DNA of 6,022 nucleotides from Pseudomonadota bacterium (lineage in GTDB: Bacteria; Pseudomonadota; Alphaproteobacteria; Acetobacterales; Acetobacteraceae). Position numbers and translations under genes: made by a program. How positions within the stretch are numbered: position 1 is the stretch's first letter; the number at the start of each line of letters is the position of its first letter. The notes under the pieces are model-generated. The model did not search any database and was not told the DNA's origin. It worked only from the letters and a program-made list of their open reading frames with translations. The stretch lies in the NCBI GenBank assembly GCA_021845555.1, contig JAJZVS010000246.1, forward strand, positions 1-6,022, given 5' to 3'. Positions 1 through 6,022 of the stretch are shown here, one piece after another.

Positions 1-4126
<4,126 letters not shown>

Positions 4127-4134
4127 GGTCCTGT

Positions 4135-4139
4135 CCCCT
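4135..4139 (-). promoter_or_regulatory. Shine-Dalgarno site of gltB
   Basis: On the minus strand AGGGG directly abuts the gltD TAA stop and ends 8 bases before the gltB ATG at 4126-4124. It supports that start, which also gives the expected short propeptide before the catalytic Cys. With only 13 bases between the two genes there is no room for a separate promoter or terminator, so translational coupling or re-initiation from gltD is plausible (inference). Confidence 0.7.
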
Positions 4140-5576
4140 TTATTCCGCCGCCGCGGGCAGCGCCTGCTGCTGCTCCACGTATTCATGCACCCGCTTCGCC
4201 GCGTCGCGCCCGTCGCGGATCGCCCACACCACCAGCGAGGCGCCGCGCACGATATCGCCGGCGGCGAACACGCCGGGCAGGCTGGTCATGAAGCTGCGGT
4301 GGTTCACCCGCAGCGTTCCCCAGCGCGTCACCGCCAGCGCCGGCTCGTTGAACATCGCCGGCAGATCCTCGGGGTCGAAGCCCAGCGCCTTGATGACCAG
4401 ATCGGCCTTCACCGTGTGATGGCTGCCCTCCTGGGGCTCCACCGACTGCCTCCCGCTGGCGTCCGGCAGGCCGAGGCGCATCCGCACCACCCGCACGCCG
4501 ATCACGGCGTCGTCGCCGGTGAAGGCTTCCGGCGCGGTCAGCCAGACGAACTCCACGCCTTCTTCCTCGGCGTTCTTCACCTCGCGCATCGAGCCGGGCA
4601 TGTTCGCGCGGTCGCGGCGGTACAGGCACTTCACCGATTTGGCGCCCTGGCGGACCGCGGTGCGCACGCAGTCCATCGCGGTGTCGCCGCCGCCGATCAC
4701 CACCACATGCTTGCCGGCGGCGTTCAGCCGGCCGGAGGTGAAGTCCGGCACGTGATCGCCGAGATTCTCCCGGTTGGACGCGATCAGGTAGTCGAGCGCG
4801 GGCACGATCCCCGCCAGGCCGGCGCCCGGCCCGCCGATCTCGCGCGGCTTATAGACGCCGGTGGCGATCAGCACCGCGGCGTGGCGCGCGCGCAGCTCGG
4901 ACAGGGTGACGTCCGTGCCCACCGCGCAGTTCAGCACGAAGCGGATGCCGGAGGCCTCGCACAGCCGTTGGCGGCGCAGCACCACGTCCTTTTCCAGCTT
5001 GAAATTGGGGATGCCGTAGATCATCAGCCCGCCGGCCCGGTCGTAGCGGTCGTAGATCGTCACCTGGTAGCCGCGCCGGCGCAGTTCCTCCGCCGCCGCC
5101 ATGCCGCCCGGACCGGCGCCGATGATGCCGATGGAGGCGTCGAGCTCCCGCCGCGGCGTGATCGGCTTCACCCAGCCGCGCTCGAAGGCGGTGTCGGTGA
5201 TGTAGCGCTCGACCGCGCCGATGGTCACCGCCTCGAAGCCCTTCTCGATGACGCAGTTGCCCTCGCACAGCCGGTCCTGCGGGCAGATGCGGCCGCAGAT
5301 TTCGGGGAAATTGTTGGTGGCGGAGGAGACTTCGTAGGCTTCCTCCAGTCGCCCCTCGGCGGTCAGCTTCAGCCAGTCGGGGATGTTGTTGTGCAGCGGG
5401 CAGTGGATCGAGCAGAACGGCACGCCGCATTGCGAGCACCGGCTGGACTGCCGGGCGGCGTCCTGCTCCTCGAAGATGCGGTAGATTTCGCCGAAGTCGC
5501 GGCGGCGCTCGGCGACCGCTCGCTTGTCGGGCGTTTGTTGCGGCACGTTCACGAACCGCAGCATGTGCTCTGCCAT
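4140..5576 (-). CDS. gltD: Glutamate synthase (NADPH) small (beta) subunit
   Basis: Complete, 478 residues, usual family length. It oxidises NADPH at FAD and delivers electrons through iron-sulfur clusters to the FMN of GltB. The N-terminal ferredoxin-like domain carries two four-Cys groups: Cys47, 50, 55, 59 (CSQCGVPFC..HC) and Cys94, 98, 104, 108 (CGRICPQDRLCEGNC), the expected ligands of two 4Fe-4S clusters. The FAD dinucleotide-binding motif is GAGPGG 153-158, with ATG at 238-240. The NADPH-binding glycine motif is GGGDTAMD 295-302. The second FAD-contact motif AAGD is at 438-441, followed by GASLVVWAIRDGRDAA. ATG 5576 (MAEHMLRF) is preferred because a strong ribosome site lies 6 bases upstream and the protein then begins like known GltD. 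An in-frame ATG at 5630 would add 18 residues unlike the family and has no comparable site. Related domains occur in PreT/AegA-type proteins, but the adjacent gltB settles the identity. Confidence 0.97.
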   Translation of the reverse strand: MAEHMLRFVNVPQQTPDKRAVAERRRDFGEIYRIFEEQDAARQSSRCSQCGVPFCSIHCPLHNNIPDWLKLTAEGRLEEAYEVSSATNNFPEICGRICPQDRLCEGNCVIEKGFEAVTIGAVERYITDTAFERGWVKPITPRRELDASIGIIGAGPGGMAAAEELRRRGYQVTIYDRYDRAGGLMIYGIPNFKLEKDVVLRRQRLCEASGIRFVLNCAVGTDVTLSELRARHAAVLIATGVYKPREIGGPGAGLAGIVPALDYLIASNRENLGDHVPDFTSGRLNAAGKHVVVIGGGDTAMDCVRTAVRQGAKSVKCLYRRDRANMPGSMREVKNAEEEGVEFVWLTAPEAFTGDDAVIGVRVVRMRLGLPDASGRQSVEPQEGSHHTVKADLVIKALGFDPEDLPAMFNEPALAVTRWGTLRVNHRSFMTSLPGVFAAGDIVRGASLVVWAIRDGRDAAKRVHEYVEQQQALPAAAE

Positions 5577-5582
5577 ATCTGA

Positions 5583-5589
5583 CCCCTCC
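5583..5589 (-). promoter_or_regulatory. Strong Shine-Dalgarno site deciding the gltD start
   Basis: The minus strand reads GGAGGGG, then TCAGAT, then ATG at 5576-5574. The near-perfect complement to the 16S 3' end with a 6-base spacer decides between ATG 5576 and the upstream in-frame ATG at 5630. Confidence 0.8.
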
Positions 5590-5597
5590 GACCGGCC

Positions 5598-5614
5598 GGC
5601 GGGGACGCCCCACC
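5598..5614 (-). repeat. GC-rich hairpin just upstream of the gltD ribosome site
   Basis: Transcribed from 5614 to 5598 the RNA reads GGUGGGG-CGU-CCCCGCC: a 7-bp stem with one G-U pair and a 3-base loop, ending 8 bases before the GGAGGGG ribosome site. The pairing is read directly from the sequence. Any regulatory role is inference, and such stems are common by chance in DNA this rich in G+C. Confidence 0.4.
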
Positions 5615-5640
5615 CGATGTCAGACGGCACCTTAGCCCAT

Positions 5641-5663
5641 CCGGACGCGCTTGGCGAGTCCGG
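5641..5663. repeat. Inverted repeat CCGGAC-N11-GTCCGG in the gltD leader
   Basis: Perfect 6-bp arms at 5641-5646 and 5658-5663 are separated by 11 bases. There is no T-tract on either side, so it is not a standard terminator. It could be a protein-binding dyad, an RNA stem, or chance in a GC-rich leader. Confidence 0.35.
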
Positions 5664-5720
5664 TGGGGCCGATCAGGTCAGTAGTTCTGCCGTAAACTGG
5701 CGCAGCGGCCGGGCTTCCGG

Positions 5721-6022
5721 CTATGCGACGTGGCTTTCGACGAAATATAGGTCCGATTTGCGACCTATTGTCGTCGGCGGCAGCGGCCGGCGCGCCCCGC
5801 CGGGGCGGAACCTGGCAAGGTATCCCGGCACCACGAGGTCCATCGGGGTCGGCGGGACGCCCAGCTCGCTCAGGCCCGGCATGCCGGCGGCCACAACCGC
5901 GTCCCGCTGCAGCATCAGCAGCTGGTCGCGGGTGAAGGGCTTGCCCGGCACCATCTCCGCGAACCGGGCCTGCAGGCGGGCGAGGCCGAGGGGGATGTCC
6001 AGCAGCGGCTTGGGCCGGCCGG
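5721..6022 (-). CDS. Complex I NDUFA9-like / NAD(P)-binding epimerase-like protein, C-terminal fragment
   Basis: The frame enters from the right edge and ends at TAG 5723-5721; 99 residues are visible and the N-terminal Rossmann domain lies outside the window. The visible part reads GRPKPLLDIPLGLARLQARF, then PGKPFTRDQLLMLQRDAVV, then LSELGVPPTPMDLVVPGYLARFRP. This pattern (helix, PFTRDQ-x-LL, short linker, LGV-PT, then YL-x-RFR) is what I know as the C-terminus of bacterial NDUFA9-family proteins. These are atypical short-chain dehydrogenases related to an accessory subunit of respiratory complex I; their exact bacterial role is unsettled. After YLARFRP there are 26 further residues (GGARRPLPP... 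to FVESHVA), longer than the short end I expect for the family. It is co-directional with gltD across a 144-base gap, so it may or may not share a transcript. Family assignment rests on the C-terminus only. Confidence 0.75.
   Translation of the reverse strand, partial: GRPKPLLDIPLGLARLQARFAEMVPGKPFTRDQLLMLQRDAVVAAGMPGLSELGVPPTPMDLVVPGYLARFRPGGARRPLPPTTIGRKSDLYFVESHVA
5744..5774 (-). promoter_or_regulatory. Candidate gltDB promoter with internal dyad (possible operator)
   Basis: On the minus strand ACGACA (5774-5769; 4 of 6 to TTGACA) and TATATT (5749-5744; 5 of 6 to TATAAT) are 19 bases apart. A perfect dyad ATAGGTC-N8-GACCTAT (5747-5768) fills the spacer and overlaps the -10. The patch has 13 G/C in 31 bases, far below its surroundings. 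It lies inside the 3' end of the NDUFA9-like gene and would give a gltD leader of about 160 bases. The dyad and hexamers are seen directly; promoter or operator function is inference, and the -35 is weak. Confidence 0.25.

Larger units (their letters stand above)
5577..5720 (-). other. Non-coding leader between the NDUFA9-like gene and gltD
   Basis: The 144-base gap on the transcribed strand holds the gltD ribosome site, two GC-rich inverted repeats listed separately, and a 5-bp stem with a 4-base loop just after the upstream stop (5708-5721). No run of T follows any of these stems, so I see no intrinsic terminator and read-through from the upstream gene is possible. I could not find a convincing sigma-70 or sigma-54 (GG-N10-GC) promoter inside the gap. 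The best promoter-like match lies just upstream, in the tail of the preceding gene. Confidence 0.6.

Noticed and set aside
4849..5613. A 254-codon minus-strand open frame overlapping the start of gltD in another frame
   Set aside because: The gltD frame carries all iron-sulfur and nucleotide-binding motifs; this overlapping frame is Arg/Gly/Ala-rich and shows none.
5574..5630. Longer gltD start at the ATG at 5630
   Set aside because: The extra 18 residues are unlike GltD N-termini and fall in the leader with its hairpins, while ATG 5576 has a strong ribosome site 6 bases upstream.
5577..5720. Sigma-54 or sigma-70 promoter within the gltD leader
   Set aside because: No GG-N10-GC pair with flanking consensus was found. 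The best sigma-70 attempt (a -10 near CTAAGG) matches too poorly to report.
5708..5721. GCCGG-AAGC-CCGGC stem right after the NDUFA9-like stop as a terminator
   Set aside because: The stem is only 5 bp and is followed by GC-rich sequence with no T-tract, so it does not meet intrinsic terminator criteria.
5723..5935. A 70-codon plus-strand open frame over the end of the NDUFA9-like gene
   Set aside because: It is antisense to recognisable coding sequence, Arg/Pro/Gly/Ala-rich, and has no ribosome site or domain that I can see.

Overview
The window reads as a high-GC (about two-thirds G+C by eye) alphaproteobacterial chromosome segment. The encoded proteins most resemble those of the Rhodospirillales/Acetobacteraceae side of the group: the GltD and GltB residues closely follow the Azospirillum brasilense glutamate synthase as I remember it. 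All supported genes lie on the minus strand, so transcription runs from high to low coordinates. No mobile element, CRISPR array, tRNA or rRNA was seen.

Layout in transcription order. (1) 6022-5721: the C-terminal 99 residues of a protein resembling the complex I NDUFA9 / atypical short-chain dehydrogenase family, cut by the right edge. (2) 5720-5577: a 144-base non-coding leader with several GC-rich inverted repeats and a strong Shine-Dalgarno site. (3) 5576-4140: gltD, complete, 478 residues, the NADPH- and FAD-binding small subunit of glutamate synthase. (4) 4126-1: gltB, the large subunit, starting 13 bases after the gltD stop and cut by the left edge after 1375 residues, with about 120-150 C-terminal residues missing.

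The two glt genes form one ammonia-assimilation unit. GltD takes electrons from NADPH onto FAD and passes them through iron-sulfur clusters to the FMN of GltB. GltB hydrolyses glutamine at its N-terminal Cys and channels the ammonia to 2-oxoglutarate, making glutamate. All cofactor and catalytic motifs in the visible part look intact. The gene order gltD-gltB is the reverse of the E. coli gltB-gltD order.

This is mostly an ordinary housekeeping region and I found no new system. The part most worth a second look is the 3' end of the NDUFA9-like gene. There, a low-GC patch carries a perfect 7-bp dyad between weak -35-like and good -10-like hexamers pointing at gltD, inside an unusual C-terminal tail. 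Very long plus-strand open frames opposite gltB and gltD are codon-mirror artefacts.
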